DNA from: CAYUUW01 sp964448005 | GTDB lineage: Bacteria; Patescibacteriota; Gracilibacteria; UM-FILTER-43-11 | Length of the DNA: 64,000 nt | NCBI GenBank assembly: GCA_964448005.1 | Contig: CAYUUW010000002.1 | Span: forward strand, 7,471-71,470 | Direction: 5' to 3' | Shown here: positions 10,399 to 18,892 of the stretch, piece by piece | Layout of the letters: each line of letters begins with the position of its first letter | Position numbering within the stretch: the first letter of the stretch is position 1 | Translations under genes and position numbers: made by a program | Notes under the pieces: generated by a model | Seen by the model: only the letters and a program-made list of their open reading frames with translations | The model's database searches: none | Told to the model about the DNA's origin: nothing

Positions 10399-11779
10399 CC
10401 AAAAAGGCTTTTCCCTGATGGAAATCATGCTGGCCGTGTCGCTGCTGGCTTTGATTTTGCTCGGTTTCGTCGGGGCCCTGGCCTATGGCATGGAAGGTGC
10501 TGCTTTGGCTGGGCGCCGCGCGCGCGCCCTTGCCTTGGCCCAGGAGGGTCTCGAAGCCGTCCGCAATATCCGCGACGACGATTATTCCCATTTGCTCGAC
10601 GGCACCCATGGCCTTGAGATTTCTGGCGGACAGTGGCAGCTTGCCGGATCCTCCGACCTTGTCGAGGGCTTCATGCGGCATGTGAGCATCAGTTCGGTCG
10701 ACGAGACCACCAAGCAGGTCAGCTCCACGGTCGATTGGCAGCAGAATCTTCAGCGGCAGGGCTCGCTCACCCTCACAGCCTACCTCACGAATTGGATGCT
10801 GCCGATTCCGCCCTCCATCGGCGACTGGTCTTTGCCCCTGATGCAATCTTCCGTGAACGCAACCGGAAGCCACGATGGTTTGAAGATCCGCATTCAGGAT
10901 GACCTTGCCTATTTGATTCGGGCAGACGGCTCGCCCGATTTCATGATCTACAATGTCTCCGATCCGGCCAGCCCGGTGGCTTTGGGCACTTTGAGTCTTG
11001 TCGGCTCCCCATCCGACTTGTGGGTGAGCGGAAGCTACGCCTATGTGGCCAGCAACGACAACAGCAGGGAGCTTCAGGTCATCCGTGTCAGCAATCCGGC
11101 CAACCCTTTGCTGGTCGGCAGCTACAATGCTTCGGGCAATTCGGATGCCACAGGAGTCATGGCCGCCGGCTCCACCGTTTATCTGGCTCGCGCCAATGGA
11201 GCTGACCATGAATTCGCAGTCATCAATGCGGCGAATCCGGCTTCCCCTCTTCTGGTCGGCTCAACCAACTCGCTTTCCTCGGGAACGGGCTACGAAATGG
11301 TCCTGTTGGGCCAAAGGATCTACATGGCCACCAGCGCGGATTCTGCGGAGCTGCAGATTTTCAATGTCGCCAATCCCGCTCTTCCCACCGTCACCGCCTA
11401 CAACCTTTCCGGAAACAGCGACGCCCGCGTTCTGGCCGCCTTCGGCGATACGGTCGCCTTGGGTCGGCTCGATGGGCAGATGGCGCTGGTGGATGTCTCC
11501 AACCCGGCTTCCCCTGGCCAATTGGGAATCTACGCAGGCAATGATGCCCTGCGCGGAATTGCCACGGATGACAGCGGCCAGTATGCTTTTTTGGCCAGCG
11601 ATTACAACAATGCCGAATTCCAGGTCGTGGATATTTCGGACCCGGCAAGCATGACTCTCGTCGGCAGCCTGAATCTTGCTTCGGATCTAAACGGGATAGC
11701 CTATCACCCCGACTTGGACAGAGCCTTCGCCGTGGGCGAGGACAACAGCCAAGAGCTTCTCATCTTCGCTCCTCAATAA
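10346..11779 (+). CDS. Prepilin-like protein with C-terminal LVIVD-repeat propeller
   Basis: 477 residues. A class III signal (QKG|FSLMEIMLAVSLLALILLGF) heads a PilV/GspI-like minor pilin region (to about residue 160, including ALAQEGLEAVRNIRD, typical of this class). The remaining 300 residues contain about six repeats of the form 'V-[ILV]-x-V-[SA]-[ND]-P-A-x-P', for example YNVSDPASPVALG, RVSNPANPLLVG and NAANPASPLLVG. That pattern matches LVIVD repeats, which build beta-propellers on surface proteins. The molecule would therefore present a propeller on a pilus subunit, perhaps as a tip adhesin. Minor pilins with large C-terminal modules exist in other bacteria; this pairing is uncommon. 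It overlaps the preceding pilin gene. Confidence 0.85.
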   Translation: MAKAPPSPSLPKEPSIFSQKGFSLMEIMLAVSLLALILLGFVGALAYGMEGAALAGRRARALALAQEGLEAVRNIRDDDYSHLLDGTHGLEISGGQWQLAGSSDLVEGFMRHVSISSVDETTKQVSSTVDWQQNLQRQGSLTLTAYLTNWMLPIPPSIGDWSLPLMQSSVNATGSHDGLKIRIQDDLAYLIRADGSPDFMIYNVSDPASPVALGTLSLVGSPSDLWVSGSYAYVASNDNSRELQVIRVSNPANPLLVGSYNASGNSDATGVMAAGSTVYLARANGADHEFAVINAANPASPLLVGSTNSLSSGTGYEMVLLGQRIYMATSADSAELQIFNVANPALPTVTAYNLSGNSDARVLAAFGDTVALGRLDGQMALVDVSNPASPGQLGIYAGNDALRGIATDDSGQYAFLASDYNNAEFQVVDISDPASMTLVGSLNLASDLNGIAYHPDLDRAFAVGEDNSQELLIFAPQ

Positions 11780-11787
11780 GCATTCCC

Positions 11788-12306
11788 ATGCCGCCAATCC
11801 GACGCAAAGCATCGGGCTTTACCCTCATCGAGCTTTTGCTCTACATTGCCATCACGCCCTTGCTTCTGGGCAGCGCCTACACTCTGTTTTCCCTGCTTTC
11901 CTCGGCCCAGGCCAAGCAGCAGTCTCTGGCGGAAGTGGAGCAGCAGGGCGATTACGCTCTCCGGCTCATTCTTCAGGCAGTCCGCAGCTCCTCTTCCATC
12001 AGCTCTCCGCTTCCGGGAGGCAGCGCAGCCTCCCTTTCCCTGGAGGTCGACGGGGCTTTCCAAAGCCCTACGGTGTTCGATCTTTCCTTGGGCGTCTTGA
12101 GGGCCAAAGAAGGAGGCTCTGCCCCCGAACCCCTCACCTCTTCCCGTTTGTCGGTCTCCGACCTTCTTTTCCAGAACCTCAGCCGGCCAGGCAGCCCCGG
12201 CTTGGTGAGGGTTTCTTTTCGGCTGAATCATGCGAATCCCGCAGGGAGAATCGAATTCGACGCTTCCCGGGCCTTTCTGGGTTCGGCCAGCCTTCGTTGG
12301 CCCTAG
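11788..12306 (+). CDS. Prepilin-like protein (PilW/GspJ-type)
   Basis: 172 residues beginning with a class III signal, SG|FTLIELLLYIAITPLLLGSAY, with Glu at mature position 5. The region after the helix (QQGDYALRLILQAVRSSSSI) resembles PilW/GspJ minor pilins, in which 'Q...ALR.I...IR.A..I' is common. It starts 8 bases after the LVIVD-pilin stop, so the two are probably co-transcribed. Assignment to the PilW/GspJ type is by pattern; prepilin status itself is clear. Confidence 0.83.
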   Translation: MPPIRRKASGFTLIELLLYIAITPLLLGSAYTLFSLLSSAQAKQQSLAEVEQQGDYALRLILQAVRSSSSISSPLPGGSAASLSLEVDGAFQSPTVFDLSLGVLRAKEGGSAPEPLTSSRLSVSDLLFQNLSRPGSPGLVRVSFRLNHANPAGRIEFDASRAFLGSASLRWP

Positions 12307-12348
12307 TCCGCAGTCTGGCTACGCCGCCCCTATCCCAACCCCTTTCTT

Positions 12349-12738
12349 ATGATCCGTTCGCCTCAGCCCCAGGGCATGGTTGCCTTGCTCGCCGTTGTCC
12401 TGATTGGGGCTTTGGGGATGGCTTCCGTGGCGGCCATACTGCTTTTGGGAACCGACGCCTCCCGGACAGCTTTCTTTCTGCAGCAAAGCGCTCAGGCCGC
12501 CGCCGCCGCCGATACTTGCGCGGAATATGCCCTCAATGAGCTGCGAAAGGATATTTCCTACGCCGGGGGCCAGACGCTTGAATTCGGATCTTTCTCTTGC
12601 CAAGTCCTTCCTCTTTCATACCCTTCGATTCAGGTCCAAGGCCGGTCTGGCGCTATGTTGAGGAAGGCCGAAATACAGGTCTCCGCCTCCGATCCGCAAA
12701 TCGCTGTCGGATCATGGAAGGAGCTGGCGGATTTCTGA
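12349..12738 (+). CDS. Small membrane-anchored PilX/GspK-like protein
   Basis: 129 residues. The N-terminus (PQPQGMVALLAVVLIGALGMASVAAILLLG) is a long hydrophobic helix preceded by a Gly, as in PilX/GspK proteins that lack the canonical FTLxE. The following region has many Ala and two Cys (about residues 57 and 84) that could form a disulfide. It sits 42 bases after a PilW-like gene, and pilX commonly neighbours pilW. I infer a minor pilus component; the motif is degenerate, so confidence in the family is moderate. Confidence 0.65.
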   Translation: MIRSPQPQGMVALLAVVLIGALGMASVAAILLLGTDASRTAFFLQQSAQAAAAADTCAEYALNELRKDISYAGGQTLEFGSFSCQVLPLSYPSIQVQGRSGAMLRKAEIQVSASDPQIAVGSWKELADF

Positions 12739-12851
12739 ACTGGCGCGCTGCCAATGCCTCTTGGGAGCAGGCGGAACGATTTTCATTTCACTTCATGCCG
12801 AGAATCGTTTACACTCGAAACGCTTTTTATTCCAACATTAACCAAAAAAAA

Positions 12852-13340
12852 ATGAAAAAGCATTTCCAAAAGCCCTCCTCCTTTACCAAAGGCTTCACGC
12901 TTCTGGAAATCCTGTTGGTCGTGGCCGCTTTGGCGACCTTGGCAGGAATTGTTATTCTTGCCATCAATCCTGCCAAGCAGCTGGGTGAAACCCGGAACGC
13001 TCAGCGCCGGGTCGATGCCAACACCATTCTGAATGCCGTTTACCAGTACGCTATCGACAACAGCGGCAGTTTGCCGGGCCCTGGCTCCATCGCCACCTCC
13101 GCCGATTGCGCCGGCGTGGCGGCGCATGAGATCTGCAAAACCGATGCCGTCAGCTGCACCGGCTTGGTCGATTTGGACGACCTGACGGCGAACGAAACCT
13201 ATCTGGTCGCTCTTCCTAGCGACCCCACTGGCTCCAGCACGAATGGAACCGGCTACCATATCGCCAAAAGCGCCAATTCCCGCGTTACTCTTTGCGCCCC
13301 CTCTGCGGAGCAGGGTGCCAGCATCAGCGTGACCCGCTAA
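12852..13340 (+). CDS. Type IV prepilin, candidate major pilin
   Basis: 162 residues. Leader MKKHFQKPSSFTKG is cut before FTLLEILLVVAALATLAGIVILAINPAKQLGE-type helix; Glu is at mature position 5. The head has the 'RNAQRRVDANTILNAVYQYAIDN' pattern common in bacterial pilins and pseudopilins of Gram-positive-like and CPR genomes, and four Cys in its second half. Unlike the minor pilins it is preceded by a 113-base gap and followed by a perfect hairpin, as expected for a highly expressed major subunit transcribed on its own. The start is the ATG after an A-run; the frame is open further upstream but without leader character. Confidence 0.88.
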   Translation: MKKHFQKPSSFTKGFTLLEILLVVAALATLAGIVILAINPAKQLGETRNAQRRVDANTILNAVYQYAIDNSGSLPGPGSIATSADCAGVAAHEICKTDAVSCTGLVDLDDLTANETYLVALPSDPTGSSTNGTGYHIAKSANSRVTLCAPSAEQGASISVTR

Positions 13341-13354
13341 GCGCCGCCTCTTTC

Positions 13355-13387
13355 GGCCCTTTCCCGAGCCAAGCTCGGGAAAGGGCC
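13355..13387 (+). terminator. 33-nt perfect hairpin after pilin gene
   Basis: Arms 13355-13369 (GGCCCTTTCCCGAGC) and 13373-13387 are exact reverse complements with a 3-nt loop (CAA). The hairpin begins 15 bases after the pilin stop. There is no clear T-run, so it may be a Rho-independent terminator with a weak tail, or an mRNA 3'-stabilising structure for the pilin transcript. Confidence 0.6.
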
Positions 13388-13496
13388 CTGCTTGGCTTTG
13401 GTTCTGATTCTCAAGGAGCCCCTCCAAAAAACAATGCGCATCGCCCCTCAGGGAGGGATTCTTGTGCGAGGCGCGCCCAAAGAAAAACAAACGCTC

Positions 13497-15959
13497 ATGA
13501 AAGCCCAGCTTTCCTTTCGGGTCAGGTTTCTTGCCGGGACACTGGGCCTTTTTGTTTTCCTGATTCTTCTGGTGGGATTTTTTGGAATCAATCGGTCAAA
13601 GAAAATCCTTTTCGATTCGGAGCGCCTCAGGCTTCAGGAAGGGATGATTTCCCATGCCATTTCCATCGAACGGGAAATGGATGCCCTGGGCAGCCAAATT
13701 CTCGCCCTTTCCTCCGGAGAGGCGATTCAGGATTTCATGCGGATCGCTGACCGGTTCGAGGGTGACACGGAACAGTACCGCGATCAGGAGCTTCTCCTCA
13801 AAACCGCACTGGATGCCACGTTGCGCTCCCAAAGCATCTACAGTCAATTGAGCCTCATGAACCAGTCCGGCCAAGAGCTTTCCCTTTTCCGTTCGGCTCC
13901 TGCCGGCCCGGAAAGCCTTCCGAAGGAACGGCTCGAGAACCGCTCGCAGGACCCCTATTTCCAGGAGGCCATGAGCCTTCCTTTAGGGGCTTTCAGAATT
14001 TCGGATCCCGAGTCCGCCTCCCGCCAGGAATTCTTTCCCGATGCGGAAAGCCAATGGCCCACCCTTACTTATTCGGCGCCTGTTTTGGATTCTTTGGGGG
14101 GGGCTCAAGGCATTGTCGCCGCCCAAATCGTAGTTCGGAAGCTTTTTCCGGAATACGCCGCTTCAGGGGATTTCCTGGCTTTCGACCAAAAAGGACGCTA
14201 CCTGCTTCATCCTGATGAGGGAAAGCTTTGGAAAGGGCCGGGCGATTTGGGCGAAGGGGGCCTTTTCGGAGACTACCCGGCCTTCGCCCAAATCATCCTT
14301 TCCGGGCGTTCGGACGTCTTGGAGCTGGAAGATTCCTTTCTTGCCTACGCTCCTGTTTTTTTCGATTCAGGCCATCCCGACCGCTTCCTGATTCTGGCCC
14401 GCAGGCTTCCTAAGGATTTTTTGGCTGGGCCTGCGCGCGCTTTGGGGGAAAGCATTTTTTCCTTCGGCCTCATGGCGTCGGCCATCCTGCTGCTGGGGCT
14501 TTTTGCCTTCTCCAACATCCTGATGCGCCCGATCGAGCAAATGGCCCGCAAAGCCTTTCGAATAGGGTCAGGACACTTCATTCCCCTTCCCGGCCCTTAC
14601 CCCAAGGACGAACTGGGGGAATTGGCGAAAGCCCTCAACCAAATGGGCCAAAAGCTCCACCGTTCCTACGCCGACATGCAAGCCGAAGTGAGCCGGAAAA
14701 CCAAAGAGCTTGAGCATGCCCTGAAGCAAAGCCAAACCCAAAAAAAGCACCTGGAAAACGGCAAGAAGGCCATGCTCAGGATTCTCGGGGACATGAAGCT
14801 GGAAAAAGCAAAATCAGAAGCTTTGGCCAAAGACCTGGAGAAATTCAGGCTGGGGGTGGAGAGCGCTGCGGACCAGATCCTGATTGCCGATTCAGAAGGA
14901 ACCGTCCTTTACGCCAATCCCGCCACGGAGATCATCACAGGCTTTCCTTTGGAGGAGGTGATCGGAAAAAAGGCCGGCGGAAAAGAGCTTTGGGGAGGAT
15001 TGATGGAGGAGGATTTTTACAGAAGGCTCTGGAGAACCCTGAATGTGGAGAAAAAGGTTTTCGACGGACGTTTGAAGAACCGCAAGAAAAGCGGCGAGGA
15101 ATATTACGCCTTCGTCAGCATTTCCCCTATTTTGAATGCCGCCGGAGAGGTCGAGTTTTTCCTGGGGATCCAGCGCGACATCACCAAGGAGCATGAGATA
15201 GACCAGGCCAAGACCGAATTCGTCTCCCTTGCCTCCCACCAGCTCCGCACTCCGCTCTCCACCATCAACTGGTATTCGGAAATGCTGCTTTCGGGGGATG
15301 CGGGAAAGCTGAACAGACAGCAGCGGGAGTACGTGGAGCAAAGCTACAAGGGTAGCCAGCGCATGGTGGAGCTAGTGAATTCCCTGCTCAACGTTTCCCG
15401 CTTGGAGCTAGGTACTTTCGCCATCGATCCTGAGCCGCTAAACCCTGTGGAGCTGATGAAAGGCCTCCTTAAGGACCTTCAGCCTCGGATCCGCGAGCGG
15501 CGGCTGGCTGTCCAGGCGGAATTCGAAAAAAAGCCTTTTCAGATGCAGGCAGACCGGAAGCTGCTGAATATGATCTTCGACAATTTCATGACCAACGCAA
15601 TCAAATACACTGATCCGGAAGGGTCGATCAAGATTGTCCTCAGGCGCATGAAGGCCGGCCGCGCCGTGGACGGCAGGAAAATCCGCCAGGACAGCCTGCT
15701 TTTCTCCGTCGCGGACACCGGATACGGTATTCCCAAGCCTCAGGTCCGGCTTGTTTTCCAGAAGCTGTTCAGGGCCGACAATGTCAAGCAGCGCGACACC
15801 CAGGGGACAGGACTAGGCCTTTACATCACCAAATCCATCGTGGACCATTCCGGGGGGGAAATTTGGTTCAAATCCTCCCTCGGAAAAGGAAGCACCTTTT
15901 TTGTTCTGCTGCCTTTCGATGGGATGCGCTCCAGGAAAGGAGGCAAAAAACTCACGTGA
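13497..15959 (+). CDS. Membrane sensor histidine kinase (extracellular sensor-HAMP-PAS-HisKA-HATPase)
   Basis: About 820 residues from the ATG giving MKAQLSF; an in-frame ATG at 13434 would add 21 residues. Order: transmembrane helix 1 (about 10-32), a 280-residue extracytoplasmic sensor with Cache-like features, transmembrane helix 2 (about 320-340), HAMP linker, a Lys/Glu-rich coiled coil, PAS domain (about 455-570, DQILIADSEGTVLYANPA), HisKA with H581 in SLASHQLRTPL, and HATPase with N box (DNFMTNAIKY), G1 (DTGYGIP) and G2 (GTGLGLYI). All catalytic boxes look intact, so it should autophosphorylate. It ends the pilus block and may act with the receiver at 6133-6513. Confidence 0.93.
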   Translation: MKAQLSFRVRFLAGTLGLFVFLILLVGFFGINRSKKILFDSERLRLQEGMISHAISIEREMDALGSQILALSSGEAIQDFMRIADRFEGDTEQYRDQELLLKTALDATLRSQSIYSQLSLMNQSGQELSLFRSAPAGPESLPKERLENRSQDPYFQEAMSLPLGAFRISDPESASRQEFFPDAESQWPTLTYSAPVLDSLGGAQGIVAAQIVVRKLFPEYAASGDFLAFDQKGRYLLHPDEGKLWKGPGDLGEGGLFGDYPAFAQIILSGRSDVLELEDSFLAYAPVFFDSGHPDRFLILARRLPKDFLAGPARALGESIFSFGLMASAILLLGLFAFSNILMRPIEQMARKAFRIGSGHFIPLPGPYPKDELGELAKALNQMGQKLHRSYADMQAEVSRKTKELEHALKQSQTQKKHLENGKKAMLRILGDMKLEKAKSEALAKDLEKFRLGVESAADQILIADSEGTVLYANPATEIITGFPLEEVIGKKAGGKELWGGLMEEDFYRRLWRTLNVEKKVFDGRLKNRKKSGEEYYAFVSISPILNAAGEVEFFLGIQRDITKEHEIDQAKTEFVSLASHQLRTPLSTINWYSEMLLSGDAGKLNRQQREYVEQSYKGSQRMVELVNSLLNVSRLELGTFAIDPEPLNPVELMKGLLKDLQPRIRERRLAVQAEFEKKPFQMQADRKLLNMIFDNFMTNAIKYTDPEGSIKIVLRRMKAGRAVDGRKIRQDSLLFSVADTGYGIPKPQVRLVFQKLFRADNVKQRDTQGTGLGLYITKSIVDHSGGEIWFKSSLGKGSTFFVLLPFDGMRSRKGGKKLT

Positions 15960-15971
15960 TCCCGATTGACC

Positions 15972-15999
15972 TTGTCTTTTGCGTTCGCCCCGCTATAAT
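15972..15999 (+). promoter_or_regulatory. Putative sigma70-type promoter for fusA
   Basis: -35 element TTGTCT (15972-15977), 16-base spacer, and a perfect -10 TATAAT (15994-15999). It lies just after the histidine kinase stop and 136 bases before fusA, so fusA would have its own transcription start and a leader of about 130 bases. Confidence 0.7.
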
Positions 16000-16032
16000 G
16001 CCCTGGCTCTTGATTAATTGCGAATTGAGACC

Positions 16033-16066
16033 TTGAATTCCGATGCTGAATAGCATAAGTATTCAA
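16033..16066 (+). other. Hairpin and AT-rich repeats in fusA leader
   Basis: Nested inverted repeats TTGAAT...ATTCAA (16033-16038/16061-16066) and ATGCT...AGCAT (16043-16047/16052-16056) would form a two-step hairpin in the leader RNA. Downstream (about 16088-16130) the word AATTCGTAA occurs twice in an AT-rich run. Function is unknown; a regulatory leader or simple repeat expansion are both possible. Confidence 0.35.
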
Positions 16067-16134
16067 ACAGACGACTTGCAGTCAAATGGCTTTCAATTCG
16101 TAATTTCTAACTTGTAATTCGTAACTTTAATTCA

Positions 16135-18225
16135 ATGGCTGACTACAAGGAAATCCTAGGAAAGATCCGCAACTTCGGAATCATTGCCCATATCGATGCC
16201 GGCAAAACCACATGCTCCGAGCGCATTCTTTACTATACTGGCAAGAACTACAAGATCGGCGAGGTGCACGAAGGAGCGGCCACCATGGACTGGATGGAGC
16301 AGGAGCAGGAACGCGGCATCACCATCACCGCCGCCGCCACCACCTGCTATTGGAAGGGCTACCAGTACAACATTATCGACACCCCCGGCCACGTGGACTT
16401 CACTGCCGAGGTCGAGCGATCCATGCGCGTGCTGGATGGCGGAGTGGTCGTGTTCGATGGCGTGGCCGGCGTGGAGCCTCAATCCGAAACCGTATGGCGC
16501 CAGGCCGACAAGTACGGCGTGCCTCGCATGTGCTTCATCAACAAGCTGGATCGCACTGGGGCCAGCTTCGAACGCTCTTTTGCAAGCATCCTGGATCGCC
16601 TGACCAAAAGGGCCGCCCCTATCCAGCTGCCTATCGGCATTGAAGGTGGCTTCAGGGGGCTCGTGGACCTGGTCGAGATGAAAGCCACCATCTACAAGGA
16701 CGACATGGGGAAAGACATGGAGGAGATCGCCATTCCTCAGGACATGATGGCTGAGGCTGAGGCTGCTCGGGCCCGCATGATCGAAAAAGTTGCCGAGGGC
16801 GACGATGAGCTGATGGAAAAGTACCTGAACGGCCAGGAGCCTACCGTGCCTGAGCTGAAAGCGGCCATTCGCCGGGCCGTCATCGCCAACAAATTCATTC
16901 CCGTGCTCACCGGCACAGCCCTCAAGAACAAGGGCGTGCAGCTTCTGCTGGATGCCGTGAACGATTACTTGCCCTCTCCTTTGGACACTCCCCCTATCCA
17001 AGGCCATTTGGAGGGCCAGGAAGACAAGGTCATTGAACGGCATGCTGACCCAAACGGGCCCCTTGCCGCCTTGGTCTTCAAGATCGCCACGGATCCTTTC
17101 GTGGGCCGCCTTTGCTTTGTGCGCGTTTATTCGGGCGTGCTCAAGAACGGAAGCTACGTTTACAATTCGACTGCAGGGGAAAAGGAGCGCGTCGGCCGCC
17201 TGGTGCAGATGCATGCCAATTCCCGGGAAGAGATTCAGGAAATTTCCGCCGGAAATATCGGAGCGGTGATCGGCATCAAATCCGTCCGCACAGGCCACAC
17301 TCTGGTGGAAGAAGGCAAGGAAAAAGTGGTCCTGGAATCCATGGTGTTCCCCGAGCCGGTGATCTCCATTGCCGTGGAGCCCAAAACCAAGGGGGATCAG
17401 GAAAAAATGGGCCTGGCTCTTCAGAAGCTGGCAGAGGAAGATCCCACTTTCCGAGTCCGGTCCGATGAAGAGACTTCCCAAACCATCATTCAGGGCATGG
17501 GAGAGCTTCATTTGGAAATCATTGTCGACCGCATGCGCCGCGAATTCAAGGTGGAGGCCAATGTCGGCAAGCCTCAGGTGGCCTACCGCGAAACCATCAA
17601 GAAGCAGGTGGAGGGAGAAGAGAAGTACGCCAAGCAGACCGGTGGCCGCGGCCAATACGGGCACGTGCTGATGCGCTTTTACCCCAACGAGCCAGGCAAG
17701 GGCTACGAATTCATTGATTCCGTCGTGGGCGGCCGTGTGCCCAAGGAATACATCAAGCCTGTGGACAAAGGCATCCAGGAGGCCATGACTCGCGGCGTGG
17801 TGGCCGGCTACCCCATGGTGGACATCAAGGCAGAGCTTTACGACGGCTCCTACCACGATGTGGATTCCTCCGAGCTGGCCTTCAAGCTGGCGGCTTCCAT
17901 TTGCTTCCGCGACACGATCAAAAAAGCCGACCCGGTTCTGCTGGAGCCTCTAATGAAGGTGGAGGTGACCACCCCCGAAGGCTACATGGGCGATGTGATG
18001 GGCAACCTGAACTCCAAGCGAGGCCAGATCCAGGCGATGGGCGACCGCGGCGAAGCCAAAACCATCAACGCCCTGGTCCCCCTTTCGGAGATGTTCGGCT
18101 ATGCCACCGATCTGCGCTCGATGACCCAGGGGCGTGCCAGCTACACCATGGAATTCAGCCATTACAGCGAAGTGCCGCGCAATGTGGCCGAGAAGATCAA
18201 GGAGGAGCGGGGGATGAAGGCCTGA
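16135..18225 (+). CDS. fusA: Elongation factor G
   Basis: Translocation GTPase, 696 residues and full length. G1 AHIDAGKTT, switch I region ([12 protein letters not shown]), G3 DTPGHVDF and G4 NKLDR are present, and domains II-V follow in order (for example GMGELHLEI and GRGQYGHV). It is separated from rpsL-rpsG by about 11 kb of envelope and pilus genes, and from tuf by three secreted-protein genes, so the str operon is split into separately promoted pieces. The ATG start is preceded by AACTTTAATTCA with no Shine-Dalgarno sequence. Confidence 0.98.
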   Translation: MADYKEILGKIRNFGIIAHIDAGKTTCSERILYYTGKNYKIGEVHEGAATMDWMEQEQERGITITAAATTCYWKGYQYNIIDTPGHVDFTAEVERSMRVLDGGVVVFDGVAGVEPQSETVWRQADKYGVPRMCFINKLDRTGASFERSFASILDRLTKRAAPIQLPIGIEGGFRGLVDLVEMKATIYKDDMGKDMEEIAIPQDMMAEAEAARARMIEKVAEGDDELMEKYLNGQEPTVPELKAAIRRAVIANKFIPVLTGTALKNKGVQLLLDAVNDYLPSPLDTPPIQGHLEGQEDKVIERHADPNGPLAALVFKIATDPFVGRLCFVRVYSGVLKNGSYVYNSTAGEKERVGRLVQMHANSREEIQEISAGNIGAVIGIKSVRTGHTLVEEGKEKVVLESMVFPEPVISIAVEPKTKGDQEKMGLALQKLAEEDPTFRVRSDEETSQTIIQGMGELHLEIIVDRMRREFKVEANVGKPQVAYRETIKKQVEGEEKYAKQTGGRGQYGHVLMRFYPNEPGKGYEFIDSVVGGRVPKEYIKPVDKGIQEAMTRGVVAGYPMVDIKAELYDGSYHDVDSSELAFKLAASICFRDTIKKADPVLLEPLMKVEVTTPEGYMGDVMGNLNSKRGQIQAMGDRGEAKTINALVPLSEMFGYATDLRSMTQGRASYTMEFSHYSEVPRNVAEKIKEERGMKA

Positions 18226-18271
18226 TTCCTTTTCTTGCGATTGACACAAAAAGCCTTTGCCCTGACCGTAG

Positions 18272-18291
18272 TGGCCGATCATGATCGGCCA
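18272..18291. repeat. 20-bp perfect palindrome after fusA
   Basis: TGGCCGATCA followed by its exact reverse complement. It lies 47 bases downstream of the fusA stop and just upstream of the next promoter. No T-run follows, so a simple terminator is not obvious; it could be an operator or part of a fusA 3' structure. Confidence 0.5.
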
Positions 18292-18317
18292 TGAAGTCGA
18301 GGGCTAGGCTTTTTGCC

Positions 18318-18346
18318 TTGGCTCCTTGCCTTTGTTTTGGTATTCT
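18318..18346 (+). promoter_or_regulatory. Putative promoter for secreted Cys-containing protein gene
   Basis: TTGGCT (18318-18323), 17-base spacer, TATTCT (18341-18346), 27 bases before the ATG at 18374. Each element differs from consensus by one or two bases. Confidence 0.45.
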
Positions 18347-18373
18347 CCACGGCGAACAGCAAACACAAAAGCC

Positions 18374-18862
18374 ATGCAAAAAAGCATTCTCCAAAAGGCA
18401 GGCCGCTTCCTTTTCTCCTCCTTGGGCAGGGGATTGGCGGCCTTTGCGGTTTTTGGCTTGGCTACGGCTGTCTACGCCATCACCTACCCCGCCCAGCCCA
18501 ACGCTGTCACAGGGGTGGTCGGGATCTATGTTGGCTCTACCCCTGCCACTTACGACGGAAATGCCGCCACCAGCTACGCAGGCGCGGATGCCTTTTGCGA
18601 TGCCCAATATTCCGATTCCCACGTTTGCCGCATGGAGGAGGTCATCAACACCTATACCCACGACTCCGCTGCCGTCAGCGGCGTTGTTTCCATAGCATGG
18701 GTCAACTCTGGCGCGGGCGGCGTGGCTGAAAACATGGTCAACGACTGCCAGGGCTGGGCCCAGGCGGACGCCCCCTACTTTGCTCGGGTCTGGAATTTTT
18801 CCGATTCCGCTGCCGCCGTTCAGGAATGCAGCTCGGTCCATGCCTTTGCCTGCTGCAAATAA
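18374..18862 (+). CDS. Secreted cysteine-containing protein of unknown function
   Basis: 162 residues. Signal peptide of about 35 residues (basic start, hydrophobic run, cleavage near VYA-I). The mature part has six cysteines, the last two adjacent at the C-terminus (FACCK), and aromatic-rich segments (VSIAWVNSGAG, NDCQGWAQA, ARVWNFSD) suggesting a compact disulfide-bonded domain, perhaps lectin-like. I do not recognise the family. It lies 30 bases upstream of the S74 protein, also secreted and Cys-containing, so the two are probably expressed together at the cell surface. Confidence 0.75.
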   Translation: MQKSILQKAGRFLFSSLGRGLAAFAVFGLATAVYAITYPAQPNAVTGVVGIYVGSTPATYDGNAATSYAGADAFCDAQYSDSHVCRMEEVINTYTHDSAAVSGVVSIAWVNSGAGGVAENMVNDCQGWAQADAPYFARVWNFSDSAAAVQECSSVHAFACCK

Positions 18863-18892
18863 TCTTAAGCCTCTTCTGGAAATAAAAAAATC

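Noticed and set aside
16156..17856. Long minus-strand frame opposite fusA
   Set aside because: Shadow of EF-G; His/Gly/Leu-rich composition and no family motifs.
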